Assembly (NCBI RefSeq): GCF_000733295.1
Contig: NZ_JPMI01000234.1
Span: 1 to 50,851 of the forward strand
Source: Archangium violaceum Cb vi76
GTDB lineage: Bacteria > Myxococcota > Myxococcia > Myxococcales > Myxococcaceae
Direction: 5' to 3'
DNA length: 50,851 bases
The notes under the pieces were generated by a model that was not told the DNA's origin, did no database searches, and saw nothing but the letters and a program-made list of their open reading frames with translations. The position numbers and the translations under genes were made by a program. Within the stretch, counting starts at the first letter, position 1, and the number at the start of each line of letters is the position of its first letter. Of the stretch, positions 38,199-47,753 are shown one piece after another.

Positions 38199-41100
38199 AT
38201 GAACCGAGTCTCCCGCGCGTCGCTCGTGCTCGCCCTCCTGTCGGCCGCGTGCCAGCCGGAGGTGGAGCCCCCCGAGCCTCCCCCGGCGGTGGACCCCTGC
38301 GCGGGCCTGCCGCCCCTTGCGCTCTCCGCGAGCCCCACCCGCACGCGGGTGAAGGAGCCCGTCACGCTCACGGCCACGGGAGGCAGCGGCCACTACCGCT
38401 ACCTCGTCGAGCCCGGTGGCTCCTCGGGAGAGATGCGCGGCTCGCGCTTCGTCGCCGGGTCCACGCCGTCCACGGACACGCTGGTGGTGGAGGATCTGCG
38501 CTGCCCTGGAGACGCGAGCACGCAGGTGGAGGTGGTGGCGGCCTTCGACGTGGCGCCCGCGCGGGCCACGCTGAAGCCGGGCACGTCCTTCCAGGTGCAG
38601 GTGACGGGGCAGATGGGCGAGCCCGTCTTCTCCCTGGACCGGAGCGACGTGAACAGCACGGTGACGCCCTCGGGCCTGTACACGGCGGGCACGGGCACGG
38701 GCGTGGACCTGGTGCGCGTGCGCGACAGCCGCACGGGTGACGAGGCCGTGCTCCAGTTCGAGATCCGCGCGGACGCGGTGCTGCGCGGAGCGCCGGCGCT
38801 GTTGGCGGTGCCCGCGGGCTCCTCGGTGCAACTGGAGACGGTGGGCGGAAGTGATCGCATCGTCTGGACGAAGGTGTCCGGCCCGGGCTCCGTGGTGGGT
38901 GGACGCTTCGTGGCCGAGCCGGGCGCGAAGGGCGCGGCGGTGCTGGAGGCGGCGGACCCGTTCACGAACCAGAAGGCCTCGGTGTCGGTGCGCGTGCTGG
39001 ACGAGTTGACGCGCGACACGCAGCCGCACGGGCAGGTCACCGACACGGCCGCGGTGGTGACGGCGGACTTCGACGGGGACGGGGTACCGGACGTGGCGGT
39101 GGGCCGGCCGGAGAGCGATCTCTCCCGGCCCCAGGGCGGCGCGGTGTTCATCTTCAAGGGGAGCCTCTCGGGCATCCCCGAGCAGCCCACGTGGGTGCTC
39201 ACCGGCGAGACGGACACGGCCCGGTTCGGCGACGGACTGGCCGCGGGCGACATCGACAAGGACGGGAAGGCGGAGCTGGTGGTGTCCTCGCCGGGCGCGG
39301 ACGTCACCATCGACGGCTCGGGCGCGGTGTACCTGTACCGTTTCGGCACCAGCGGGCCGGAGCGCATCCGCACGCCCCTCGCCGGGGTGGGCCGGGGCGC
39401 CTTCGGCACGGGCGTGGCGCTCGCGGACGTGGACGGGGACGGGGACCTGGACCTGCTGGCGGGCTCGCCGAACGGTGACCTGGCGTCCAGCGGCAGCCTC
39501 GTCAATCGCGGCGTGGTGGACATCTTCCAGCTCACCCCGGGCCAGCCCGTGCCGGATCTCCCCACCCTCCGTCTGGGCGGCACCGATCAGAGCGTGAGCG
39601 GCACCATCGAGCAGCGCTCCCGGACGAACATGGGCCAGGCGGTGGTGGTGGCGGACCTCAACGGGGACGGGCGGGCGGACATCGCCGCGCTGGGCAAGAC
39701 GTCGCGCTACCGGGCGGATGGCACGTCCGCGGGCGTGATTCAGCCGGCGGTGTCCGTGTTCTTCGGCCGGGCCGAGGGCAATCGCTTCCGTGCCACGCCG
39801 GACGCCTACCTGCTGCCCACGAACGCCTCGGATGGCAACGAGGGCACCTGGCGCCTGGGCACCATTCCGGCCGAGGGGTCGCGGCCGCCGCTGGTGGTGG
39901 TGCTGCTGGACCGCGCGGACTCGCCGGACCTCCGGAGCACCGGCGGACTGGGGGCGATGACGGACGCGGGTGGGGCTTTTCTCTTCGACGTGAGCACGTA
40001 CGCCCCCACGGGCGATCCCTCGACCACGCCGCCGCGGCAGTTGCTCGCCGACGCGTATGCCCGTTTCTACGGGGACGCGGCCTCCATCGTGGCGGGACGC
40101 GGCTGGGCCGCGGCGGACGTGGATGGCGAGCCCGGCCTGGAGTTTCTGCTGGGCGCGCCCTACGCGACCGTTGGCACGGGCGCCACCTCACTGCGCTATG
40201 GCGGCAAGGTGCTGGTGTACCCGCTGAAGGGGCTGGCCAGGGGCACCGCCCTCAACAAGCCGGTCACCTTCCTGCCGGGCGTGGCGAAGTCGGACGCCTT
40301 CGGGGTGGCCATCGCGCCCTGGGCGCTGCCGGACAACCCGGGGCTGGTGGTGTTCGCGGGCCGGGCCTCCGCGCCGGACGGCCGCGCCTTCACCGGACGG
40401 GTGGATGGCTTCATGAAGGAGGGTGACACGCTCGCGGCGTGGAAGCGCACGAGCTTCCTGGTGCCGGCGAAGCCGAGCGTGGAGCGCTTCGGTGAGTCGG
40501 TGGCGGTGGCGCGTGTCTCGGCCTCGGCAGGGGCCAACGTGGTGGCGCTGGTGGGCTCTCCGGGCTTCCACGGCCCGGGCATCAACGGGGATGGCAACGA
40601 CCTGTCGGCGGGCCGGGCGTGGACGTTCGGCGCGGCGGGCGGCGCGGGCTCGCTCGCGGCCGAGGGGACGAACTCGCCGCTGTACAACGGGCGCAACGTG
40701 GGCACGGACGTGGCCTTCTCCGACTTCAACGGAGATGGGCGGCCGGACCTGGTGCTGGGCGCGCCGGCCTTCACCGTGCCCCGGGCCTCCTCGAACGTCT
40801 CGGAGCTGGGCAACGCGTACCATACGGTACGCACCGCGTGTCTCCCCACGGGCTCCTCCGATCTGCAGTCGGGCGGCGTGCTGGTGTCGCTGGCCCAGCC
40901 GGACGGCACCTACCAGGCGGCGTACCGGCTGTGGGGGATTGGCAACATCACGGAGAACTGCAGTGGCACCTGCGCGCGCAACGGCATCGGGCGCGGGGTG
41001 GTGGGCGGCTTCGACTTCAACGGTGACGGCCTGCAGGACATCGGCGCGCTGCGCAACAACGGCTTCGAGCTCTTCCTGGGACGTGCGCCGGATGACACCA

Positions 41101-41918
41101 CGCTGGCGAAGCGGACCATGGGGTGTGACCCCGTCTACTCCTCGCCCTACTTCGCGCAGGCGACCTCGGTGCCCGTGGCGCTGGGGGATTTGAACGGAGA
41201 CGGTTGCCACGAGGTGGCGTGGCGCTACGCGGATACCAGCACGCGCTCGGGCGTGGCGGTGCTGTTCGGCTTCGACAAGGGCGGGAGCCGGTGTGGCGGA
41301 CGCACCACGGCGAAGCTGGTGCGGCTGGCGGCGGACCCGGAAGTGGGGATGAACTTCATGGGGTTGGGCCTGTCGATTGCCCGCGTGGGCCGCGTGCTGG
41401 GCAATACGGGCGCGGACTACCTGGCGGTGAGCGCGACGAACGTGCCCTTCAACGGCGTGACGCAGCCGGCGGTGCTGCTCTTCGACACGGCGAAGCTGAA
41501 GGACGCGTGGCTGGGCACGTCGGGCAAGGACCTGGTGGGCGCGCTCGAGCCTCCCTTGCAGACCCAGGTGGTGGCGCACCGCTCGCGGGCGGTGGGTTTC
41601 GGCACGGTGCTGGCCGGTGGGGTGGACCTGACGGGTGACGGGGTGCCGGAGCTGGTGGTGAGCGCACCGGGCGCGTCGGTGGCCTCGGATGGTGGCGGCG
41701 CGGTGTTCGTGTACGCGGGCGGGCCGAACCTCTCCGGCACGCTCACGCCCATGCTGACGCTGACGGGAGACGTGGCGGAGCGCTCGGGCTTCGGCACCGA
41801 CCTGGCGCTGATCGCCGGGAGTGGCAGCTCTCCGCCCACGCTCGTCGTCGGCGCGCCGCTCAGCTACCGCACGGGGACGCAGAACGGCACGGCCTTCCTG
41901 GTGCCGCTCGGCTTCTAG
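38199..41918 (+). CDS. Large FG-GAP/VCBS repeat lipoprotein
   Basis: A 1,239-residue lipoprotein (Cys18 in LLSAACQPE). Two or three Ig-like domains (about 40-280) are followed by at least nine FG-GAP/VCBS repeats with calcium-binding cores such as DFDGDGVPD, DIDKDGKAE, DVDGDGDLD, DLNGDGRAD, DFNGDGRPD, DFNGDGLQD and DLTGDGVPE. These build an integrin alpha-like beta-propeller, usually a surface or adhesion module. It is the last of five genes encoding exported proteins, 11 bp after the previous stop. A role as surface anchor for the redox-type partners is possible. The stop is 8 bp from that of the convergent CBS gene. Confidence 0.9.
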   Translation: MNRVSRASLVLALLSAACQPEVEPPEPPPAVDPCAGLPPLALSASPTRTRVKEPVTLTATGGSGHYRYLVEPGGSSGEMRGSRFVAGSTPSTDTLVVEDLRCPGDASTQVEVVAAFDVAPARATLKPGTSFQVQVTGQMGEPVFSLDRSDVNSTVTPSGLYTAGTGTGVDLVRVRDSRTGDEAVLQFEIRADAVLRGAPALLAVPAGSSVQLETVGGSDRIVWTKVSGPGSVVGGRFVAEPGAKGAAVLEAADPFTNQKASVSVRVLDELTRDTQPHGQVTDTAAVVTADFDGDGVPDVAVGRPESDLSRPQGGAVFIFKGSLSGIPEQPTWVLTGETDTARFGDGLAAGDIDKDGKAELVVSSPGADVTIDGSGAVYLYRFGTSGPERIRTPLAGVGRGAFGTGVALADVDGDGDLDLLAGSPNGDLASSGSLVNRGVVDIFQLTPGQPVPDLPTLRLGGTDQSVSGTIEQRSRTNMGQAVVVADLNGDGRADIAALGKTSRYRADGTSAGVIQPAVSVFFGRAEGNRFRATPDAYLLPTNASDGNEGTWRLGTIPAEGSRPPLVVVLLDRADSPDLRSTGGLGAMTDAGGAFLFDVSTYAPTGDPSTTPPRQLLADAYARFYGDAASIVAGRGWAAADVDGEPGLEFLLGAPYATVGTGATSLRYGGKVLVYPLKGLARGTALNKPVTFLPGVAKSDAFGVAIAPWALPDNPGLVVFAGRASAPDGRAFTGRVDGFMKEGDTLAAWKRTSFLVPAKPSVERFGESVAVARVSASAGANVVALVGSPGFHGPGINGDGNDLSAGRAWTFGAAGGAGSLAAEGTNSPLYNGRNVGTDVAFSDFNGDGRPDLVLGAPAFTVPRASSNVSELGNAYHTVRTACLPTGSSDLQSGGVLVSLAQPDGTYQAAYRLWGIGNITENCSGTCARNGIGRGVVGGFDFNGDGLQDIGALRNNGFELFLGRAPDDTTLAKRTMGCDPVYSSPYFAQATSVPVALGDLNGDGCHEVAWRYADTSTRSGVAVLFGFDKGGSRCGGRTTAKLVRLAADPEVGMNFMGLGLSIARVGRVLGNTGADYLAVSATNVPFNGVTQPAVLLFDTAKLKDAWLGTSGKDLVGALEPPLQTQVVAHRSRAVGFGTVLAGGVDLTGDGVPELVVSAPGASVASDGGGAVFVYAGGPNLSGTLTPMLTLTGDVAERSGFGTDLALIAGSGSSPPTLVVGAPLSYRTGTQNGTAFLVPLGF

Positions 41919-41926
41919 GCGCGGCC

Positions 41927-42361
41927 TCAGTGCGTCATGGCGGTGGAGGGCTCGGAGATTCCCTCGAGCACGCGGCCGGCGAGCCGCTGGTCCTCCATCT
42001 CCATGGCGAGGTCCCCCAGGGAGACGATGCCGATGAGCCGCTCGCGCTCGTCCACGACGAGCAGGCGGCGCACCTGGAGCTCCCTCATCTGATGGGCGAC
42101 GTCCTCCACGTCGTCGTCCACGGAGCACGTCTGCACGTTGCGCGTCATCACGTCGGCGACGGAGGCCGTGCGCGGGTTGAAACCCAGGGCCAGTCCTCGC
42201 ACGACGATGTCCCGGTCGGTGAGGATGCCCACGACGCGCTCTCCGTCCACGACGGGCAGGGAGCCCACGTTGAGCAGGCGCATCATCTCGGCGGCGGCCA
42301 CCAAGGTCGTCCCCGGGTGGGCGGCGACGGCGTCCGGAGTCATCACGTCACGAATCTTCAT
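41927..42361 (-). CDS. Two-CBS-domain protein
   Basis: A 144-residue protein made of two CBS domains (KIRDVMTPDAVAAHPGTT and VADVMTRNVQTCSVDDDV, each with a VGILTDRD or IGIVSLGD end). CBS pairs bind adenosine nucleotides and act as energy sensors. The ATG at 42361 was chosen because GAGGTG lies 7 bases before it; a GTG 9 bases upstream is possible. It stands alone and its target is unknown. Confidence 0.92.
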   Translation of the reverse strand: MKIRDVMTPDAVAAHPGTTLVAAAEMMRLLNVGSLPVVDGERVVGILTDRDIVVRGLALGFNPRTASVADVMTRNVQTCSVDDDVEDVAHQMRELQVRRLLVVDERERLIGIVSLGDLAMEMEDQRLAGRVLEGISEPSTAMTH

Positions 42362-42515
42362 GGGACGCACCTCATGCGTGTGGATGCTTCGCTGGGGAGG
42401 GTGTGTCCGCTCCGGCGTGGCCGCCGCGCATTCCGCATTCCCTGTCCGCGGCTGGACGCCCGCCCCCCGGGCGGAGGGGCCTCATGGCGCCTCGGGCGTG
42501 CGCATCGTTGAGCAC

Positions 42516-42830
42516 ATGGGGAGCGAAGTCATCGGCTGGTTCAGCTCGTTCGTGCTCGTGCTGACCATCGCCAATCAGGTCTACAAACAGTGGAGTTCCG
42601 GCACCAGCGAGGGGGTGTCCAGGTGGCTCTTCGTGGGGCAGCTCACCGCCTCCACGGGCTTCACCCTCTACAGTGTGCTGGTGGACAACTGGGTCTTCGT
42701 GGTGACCAACGCGTTGATGTTGCTGAGCGCGCTGGTGGGGCTCGCCATCGTGCTGAAGCACCGGCGCGCGGAGCGGCGGAAGTCCCGGCGGGGCCCGGTG
42801 CCCACGGGCATGAGCCCCGCGAGGGCCTGA
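42516..42830 (+). CDS. SemiSWEET-type small transporter
   Basis: A 104-residue membrane protein with three helices (VIGWFSSFVLVLTIANQVY; WLFVGQLTASTGFTLYSVL; VVTNALMLLSALVGLAIVL) and a basic C-terminus. The layout and the WFSS..Q.Y.QW and GVSRWLF motifs fit SemiSWEET/PQ-loop proteins, which form dimers that move sugars. The family usually has about 85-100 residues. The ATG at 42516 is preceded by other gene-free bases; no operon partner. Confidence 0.75.
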   Translation: MGSEVIGWFSSFVLVLTIANQVYKQWSSGTSEGVSRWLFVGQLTASTGFTLYSVLVDNWVFVVTNALMLLSALVGLAIVLKHRRAERRKSRRGPVPTGMSPARA

Positions 42831-42929
42831 GCCGGGCCGCTCGACGAAACCGAGGGCCCTCAGGCTCCTACCCGCGGGAGGGGCAGGGGGCCGGGCGTGA
42901 GGTGTTCGGCGTGGGATTCAGCGAGGCGT

Positions 42930-43244
42930 TCAGCTCACCGGCTGCGGAGACATCTGGCGGGTGAGCTCCTCGGGCGACTTCAGCGGGGAGGGGTGGCCGC
43001 CGTGCTGGACGCGCTGCTGCTCGTCGATGGGCGCGGAGAACGTCTTGGCGAGCTTGTTGTAGGTCCCCAGGATGAGGAGGGTGGGTGCCCACTGGCCGAC
43101 GAAGTTCGCCCAGGTCTTGCGTCCGCTGATCATCAGCAAGGCGCTGGCGGCCATGCACCCGATGGCGACGCCGAGGAAGCCGATGGAGGGAATGCGCCGC
43201 GTCTGCATCTCGACATGGGTGGTGACCGTGTCCTCGTTCTTCAT
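42930..43244 (-). CDS. Small two-helix membrane protein
   Basis: A 104-residue protein with two membrane helices (IGFLGVAIGCMAASALLMI and WAPTLLILGTYNKLAKTF) and a hydrophilic C-terminus. I do not recognise a named family, although such proteins are found often in myxobacteria beside ferritin-like genes. The ATG at 43244 has GGAGG 8 bases upstream. It is divergent from the ferritin-like gene at 43421. Confidence 0.7.
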   Translation of the reverse strand: MKNEDTVTTHVEMQTRRIPSIGFLGVAIGCMAASALLMISGRKTWANFVGQWAPTLLILGTYNKLAKTFSAPIDEQQRVQHGGHPSPLKSPEELTRQMSPQPVS

Positions 43245-43420
43245 GTCCGGTGCCTCCGGTGGTGAGAGGTGTGAGGCAAAGGTGCGCACGAGGGAGGGGG
43301 GAGGGGGAGGAGCCTCCCTGCCTGCTGTCCGGGCGGGCGCCGGGGCGGTGGGGTTGGCCGTGCGGGCGGGTCCGAGCAGATTGCTGGGACTCTGACGCGA
43401 GGGGCGGGGAGGAGGACGGC

Positions 43421-43894
43421 ATGGGACGCAAGTCCGAGGTGGAGAAGCTGCGCAGCCTGGCGCAGATGGACGTGGACGCGGTGGGGGCGTACGACGCGGC
43501 GATCGCGCGGGTGAAGGAGCCGATGGTGCGCGAGCGGCTGAACGACTTCCGGGTGGACCACGTGCGGCATGTGCAGGAGCTCAACGCGTTCATCCGCCAG
43601 TTCGGGGGGGAGCCGGTGGAGTTGAGGCCGGACCTGAAGGGCGCGGCGATGAAGGGCCTGACGGCGATGACGAGCATGATGGGGACGGAGGCGGCGCTGG
43701 TGGCGATGCTCGGCAACGAGGAGTTCACCAACCGGGCCTACGAGCTGGCGCTGAGCTTCGAGTGGAGCCCCGAGGTGCGCGCGCTCATCCAGAAGAACCG
43801 GCGGGACGAGGAGCGGCACATCACGTGGGTGAAGGACGCGGTGCGCCAACGCCCCTGGGTGGTGGCGGACGAAGGCGCCGAGGCGCAGGCCTAG
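43421..43894 (+). CDS. Ferritin-like four-helix protein (DUF2383-like)
   Basis: A 157-residue helical protein with ferritin-like metal motifs in each helix: QMDVDAVGAYDAAI, VDHVRHVQEL, NEEFTNRAYELAL and RDEERHITWV. The E/D and ExxH pattern fits a di-iron or related site, as in DUF2383/PA2169-type proteins. GGGGAGGAGG precedes the ATG. A role in metal or oxidative stress is likely but not shown. Confidence 0.82.
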   Translation: MGRKSEVEKLRSLAQMDVDAVGAYDAAIARVKEPMVRERLNDFRVDHVRHVQELNAFIRQFGGEPVELRPDLKGAAMKGLTAMTSMMGTEAALVAMLGNEEFTNRAYELALSFEWSPEVRALIQKNRRDEERHITWVKDAVRQRPWVVADEGAEAQA

Positions 43895-43899
43895 AAACT

Positions 43900-43933
43900 C
43901 CCCTCTCCTCTGGGAGAGGGCCAGGGGGAGGGT
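43900..43933. repeat. REP-like palindromic repeat (copy 2)
   Basis: A 34-base relative of the units at 7402 and 47666 (CCCCTCTCC facing GGGAGAGGG, then a diverged GGGGGAGGGT end). It lies just after the ferritin-like gene and could act in transcript ending or stability. Confidence 0.65.
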
Positions 43934-43993
43934 CTACATTCGGAGACCCCATCCCGCGCGGAGCGCGGAATTCCGAGCCCTGGAGGCCCCACC

Positions 43994-45151
43994 GTGAGTG
44001 ACACCCTGCCCGAGCTGCGCGAGACGTTGAGGGAGCTGGTCGCGCTGGACACGACGTCCACGCGTCCCAACGCGCCGCTGGTGGACCAGGCGGGAGCGCG
44101 GCTGGAGGCGGCGGGTTTCCAGGTGGAGCGGGTGGGTTACCGGGACGGGGCGGGGGTGGAGAAGGTGAACCTCGTCGCCGTGAAGGGAGGCGGCGGCGAG
44201 GAGCGGGCGGCGCTGGCGCTGGTGGGGCACACGGACTGCGTGCCGTACGACGCGGAGTGGACGGACGCGCTGCGGCTGACGGAGCGGGACGGGAGGCTGT
44301 ACGGCCGGGGGGCGTGTGACACGAAGGGCTTCATCTCCTGCGCGCTGTACGCGGCCACGCACTTCCCGGGGAAGCTGAAGGCGCCGTTGATGGTGTTGCT
44401 GACGGCGGACGAGGAGCTTGGCTGCGAGGGGGCCAAGCACCTGGTGGCGCTGGGCAAGGGGCGGGCGAGGCACGCCATCGTGGGGGAGCCCACGTCGTTG
44501 GTGCCGGTGCGGGCGCACAAGGGGTACTGCCTGGCGGAGGTGGAGGTGCGGGGGCGCGAGGGGCACAGCGCGTACCCGGACGCGGGGGCGTCCGCCATCT
44601 TCCGGGCGGGGCGCTTCCTGCAGAAGCTGGAGACGCTGGCGCGCACACGGCTGCGCGAGGAGCGGGACGAGTCCTTCGAGCCGCCCTTCACCACGGTGAA
44701 CGTGGGGCTCATCAGCGGAGGCAAGGCGCCCAACGTCATCTCCGGGGCGTGCCGCTTCACGGTGGAGTGGCGCCCCATTCCCCGGCAGCCGAAGGAGCGG
44801 GTGTTGGAGCTGCTGGAGTCCATCCGGCACGAGCTGGTGCGGGACGAGCCCGGCTACGAGGCGCGCATCCAACTGTTGCGGACGGATCCGGCGGTGGACA
44901 CGCGGGCGGACGCGGAGGTGGTGCGGGTGCTGGCGGAGCTGTCCGGCAACGCGCCCATCACGGTGCCCTTCGGCACGGAGGCCCCGCAGCTCACGGAGCT
45001 GGGCGCCCAGGCGGTGGTGTTCGGCCCGGGGGACATCCGCGTGGCGCACCAGACGGGTGAGTACGTCCCCATGGAGGACCTGGTGCGGTGCGAGGCCTAT
45101 CTGACCCGGGCCATCGCCCACTTCTGCGGCGCGTCCGCGGCGCGGCGGTAA
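43994..45151 (+). CDS. argE: Acetylornithine deacetylase-like M20 peptidase
   Basis: A 385-residue metallo-aminoacylase of the M20 family. Metal and catalytic motifs are complete: GHTDCVP (His79, Asp81), YGRGACDTKGF (Asp109), TADEELG (Glu140-Glu141) and the dimerisation-domain histidine GHSAYP. It hydrolyses N-acetylornithine to ornithine in arginine synthesis, or a similar N-acyl amino acid; the length and GACDTKG fit ArgE better than DapE. The GTG at 43994 is the start. No other arg genes are near. Confidence 0.88.
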   Translation: MSDTLPELRETLRELVALDTTSTRPNAPLVDQAGARLEAAGFQVERVGYRDGAGVEKVNLVAVKGGGGEERAALALVGHTDCVPYDAEWTDALRLTERDGRLYGRGACDTKGFISCALYAATHFPGKLKAPLMVLLTADEELGCEGAKHLVALGKGRARHAIVGEPTSLVPVRAHKGYCLAEVEVRGREGHSAYPDAGASAIFRAGRFLQKLETLARTRLREERDESFEPPFTTVNVGLISGGKAPNVISGACRFTVEWRPIPRQPKERVLELLESIRHELVRDEPGYEARIQLLRTDPAVDTRADAEVVRVLAELSGNAPITVPFGTEAPQLTELGAQAVVFGPGDIRVAHQTGEYVPMEDLVRCEAYLTRAIAHFCGASAARR

Positions 45152-45284
45152 CGGGAATCCCCTATTGAATCGAGAGGGTCAGGGCGCACCCGGTCACCTG
45201 GAGAGGGGGACTCGCCGGACTTGTTCGCTTTCCCGTGTTGGGTGCTACAGTCCTGAAAGGTAGGCCACGGGGAGGGGCCGCCAG

Positions 45285-45881
45285 ATGCAATTCGTCCCTT
45301 TCGAAGAGGGTATCGAGGTCAAGGGACAGGCGGTGAAGGCGGTTGTGGACGGCTTCAGCAATTTCGCGGTGCTCGGGAGCGCCTACCTGCTGGACGAGGG
45401 CATTGGCACGCCCAATGCCCGGGGCCAGGCGAACCTGGATCTGGCGGGCTGGTACTCGCAGCGCTCCTGGTTGTTGTGCTTCCAGCAGATCGGCAAGCAG
45501 CTGGGGGACGGGCTGTTGACGCAGATCGGCATGGCCATCCCGCGCAGCGTGGGGTTGCCGGAGAGCGTCCGCGACATCTACAGCGCCCTCAAGGGCGTGG
45601 ACGTGGCGTACCACCTGAACCACCGCAAGAACGGCCGGCTCATGCTCGACCTGGAGACCGGGCGGATGGAGGAGGGGATTGGCCACTACGGCTACGAGCC
45701 GGTGCCAGGACAGCGGAAGATCATCAGCCTGTGCGAGACGCCGTACCCCTGCGCGTTCGATATCGGCGTGCTCACGGCCGTGGCCCAGCTCTACGAATCC
45801 AGAGCCCGCGTGGTGCATGACGAGACGAAGCCGTGCCGCAAGTGGCGGGGCGATCGCTGCACCTACGTCATCACCTGGTGA
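45285..45881 (+). CDS. V4R-like domain protein
   Basis: A 198-residue soluble protein. Its end (RARVVHDETKPCRKWRGDRCTYVITW) has the C-x(n)-GDxC pattern of 4-vinyl reductase (V4R) domains, which bind hydrocarbons or act as sensors. The N-terminal half is helical. The ATG at 45285 follows GGGGAGGGG at a loose distance. It is placed upstream of the diguanylate cyclase, 90 bp apart, and might feed a signal to it; this is inference. Confidence 0.6.
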   Translation: MQFVPFEEGIEVKGQAVKAVVDGFSNFAVLGSAYLLDEGIGTPNARGQANLDLAGWYSQRSWLLCFQQIGKQLGDGLLTQIGMAIPRSVGLPESVRDIYSALKGVDVAYHLNHRKNGRLMLDLETGRMEEGIGHYGYEPVPGQRKIISLCETPYPCAFDIGVLTAVAQLYESRARVVHDETKPCRKWRGDRCTYVITW

Positions 45882-45971
45882 AGGGCTTCCCAGCTGGCCT
45901 GGGAGGCAGGGGAGGGTGTCCCTCCCTCCCTCGCACCTGATAGCCTGAAGACCGCAGACAGAACGGATCCC

Positions 45972-47645
45972 ATGGCAGCGCTCAATACCCTCGGAACCAC
46001 GGGCCGCGTCCTCCTGGTGGATGACAGCCCCATCGCACTCGAAGCCATCGGCTCACGGCTGATGGAGAGCGGGCTGGACGTGGTGATGACCACCTCTCCC
46101 CGCGAGTCCCTCGGGCTCGCGACCGAGGGCCCCCAACCGTTCGATCTCCTCATCCTCGACGTGATGATGCCGGAGATGAACGGCCACGAGCTGACGCGCC
46201 GCCTGCGCGGCCACACGCGCACCAGCAACACGCCCATCCTCCTGCTCACCTCGCTGGACTCCACGGATGACCGGGTGAATGGCCTGGTCGCGGGCGCCGA
46301 CGACTTCTTCACGAAGACGGCGCCGGACGCGGAGATGCTGGCCCGGGTGCGCTCGTTCATCTCGCTGGGGAAGATGCGCGCCCAGCTGCAGGCGCAGCAC
46401 GAGGCCATGGCCCGCGTCATGCGCGAGCCGGACGCGCCCACCCCTCCCCAGGCGCGGGTGGAGATCATCCACCACATGCCCGTGGTGAGCGAGCGGCTCG
46501 CGCGGGCCCTGCGCGGCACGCCCGTGGGCGGCGAGTTCCAGCTCACCCAGCGCGCGCCCTCGCAGCGCCTGGGCACCTCGGACGCGGATCTGCTCGTCGT
46601 CAGCTACGCGGTGGCGCTCGAGGGGGAGCAGCCGCTGCTCAAGCGTTTCGGCTTCGACGAGGAGGCGCCCGCCATGCTCGTGGTGGACGAGACGGAGTCC
46701 ACCTCGCGGCGCGTGATGGCGTTCGACGCCGGCGCGGACGACTACCTCACGTTGCAGACGCCCATGGCCGAGCTGGCCGCCCGTCTGGCCAGTGCCCTGC
46801 GCCGCCAGCGCCGCCAGCGTCAGCTGCGCACCTCGCGCGACCGCGCCATGCTGGTGGCGGTGACGGACCCGCTCACCGGGCTGTACAACCGCGCCTACTT
46901 CCACGAGGCCCTGGGCGTCGAGTTCCGCCGCGCCCAGCGCTACAAGCACCCGATGACGCTGGTGCTGTTGGATCTGGATCACTTCAAGCAGGTGAACGAC
47001 AACCTCGGCCACACCGCGGGGGACCAGGCACTGCGCGAGGTGTCGCTGCGGCTGCGGCAGACGGCGCGCTCGACGGACGTGGTGGCCCGGCACGGAGGCG
47101 AGGAGTTCGCGATGATCCTCCCCGAGACGGACCTGGAGCACGGGCTGATCGCCGCCGAGCGCTTCCGGGCCGCGGTGGACGGGGCCACGGTGCATGGGGC
47201 CCGAGGAGGCAGCCGCGCGCTGACCATCAGCGCCGGAGTGGGCTGCTACCCCGCGCACGCCACCTCCATGTCCGAGCTGATCGAACTCACCGACGCGGCG
47301 CTCTACAGCGCCAAGCGCCAGGGCCGCAACCGGGTGTGCCCGGTGACGGTGGGCACGGCGGAGCCCGCGCAGGCCCCGGCGCCCGTTGCCCACTCCCCCA
47401 GCAGCGTCCTGGAGCGGCTGCGCCGGCTCGTGGCGGAGGACGTGGAAGGTCCGCTCACGGCCACGCGCACGGCCGCCCGCATGTTGCACGAGGCCTCCGC
47501 CCCCGGAGACGCGCTGCACATCCTCACCACGCAGCTGCGCAGCTCCTCCGACGAGGTCCGGCAGGAGTTGATGCGGGTGATGGACGATCTCTCCCGGGCC
47601 ATCCTCGACGCCGGCCGGGCGGGTGCTCCACGCGAGCACAAGTGA
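45972..47645 (+). CDS. PleD-like diguanylate cyclase (REC-REC-GGDEF)
   Basis: A 557-residue response regulator. The first receiver (residues 10-130) is complete, with Asp17-Asp18, Asp63 (LLILDVMMPEMNG), Thr93 and Lys115. The second (about 165-280) is degenerate: the phosphoacceptor position reads LLVVS and the lysine is absent, as in PleD. The GGDEF domain (about 290-455) has DPLTGLYNR and an active GGEEF at 375-379. An inhibitory I-site RSTD (366-369) lies exactly five residues before it. It should make cyclic di-GMP when phosphorylated, with product inhibition. A helical C-terminal tail of about 100 residues is extra and of unknown use. Confidence 0.93.
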   Translation: MAALNTLGTTGRVLLVDDSPIALEAIGSRLMESGLDVVMTTSPRESLGLATEGPQPFDLLILDVMMPEMNGHELTRRLRGHTRTSNTPILLLTSLDSTDDRVNGLVAGADDFFTKTAPDAEMLARVRSFISLGKMRAQLQAQHEAMARVMREPDAPTPPQARVEIIHHMPVVSERLARALRGTPVGGEFQLTQRAPSQRLGTSDADLLVVSYAVALEGEQPLLKRFGFDEEAPAMLVVDETESTSRRVMAFDAGADDYLTLQTPMAELAARLASALRRQRRQRQLRTSRDRAMLVAVTDPLTGLYNRAYFHEALGVEFRRAQRYKHPMTLVLLDLDHFKQVNDNLGHTAGDQALREVSLRLRQTARSTDVVARHGGEEFAMILPETDLEHGLIAAERFRAAVDGATVHGARGGSRALTISAGVGCYPAHATSMSELIELTDAALYSAKRQGRNRVCPVTVGTAEPAQAPAPVAHSPSSVLERLRRLVAEDVEGPLTATRTAARMLHEASAPGDALHILTTQLRSSSDEVRQELMRVMDDLSRAILDAGRAGAPREHK

Positions 47646-47665
47646 AGCCCTCCCCTTGAATCCAT

Positions 47666-47700
47666 CCCCTCTCCCCTCGGGAGAGGGACGGGGTGAGGGT
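47666..47700. repeat. REP-like palindromic repeat (copy 3)
   Basis: 35 bases identical but for one position to the unit inside lhr (7402-7436). It lies between the diguanylate cyclase and the OmpA gene, 20 bp after the cyclase stop, and can form a GC-rich hairpin. Confidence 0.82.
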
Positions 47701-47753
47701 GTCCGAGCCCGTTCTCCAGCCCGTGGCCCCTGATGTGTGCAGGGGGTTCACAG

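Noticed and set aside
39040-41700. Repeated GACGGGGACGGG-type DNA motifs
   Set aside because: They encode the DxDGDG calcium loops of the FG-GAP repeats and are not a separate DNA repeat family.
40188-42128. Long leftward open frame (646 codons) opposite the FG-GAP gene
   Set aside because: The sense strand has regular calcium-binding repeats; the antisense translation is low complexity.
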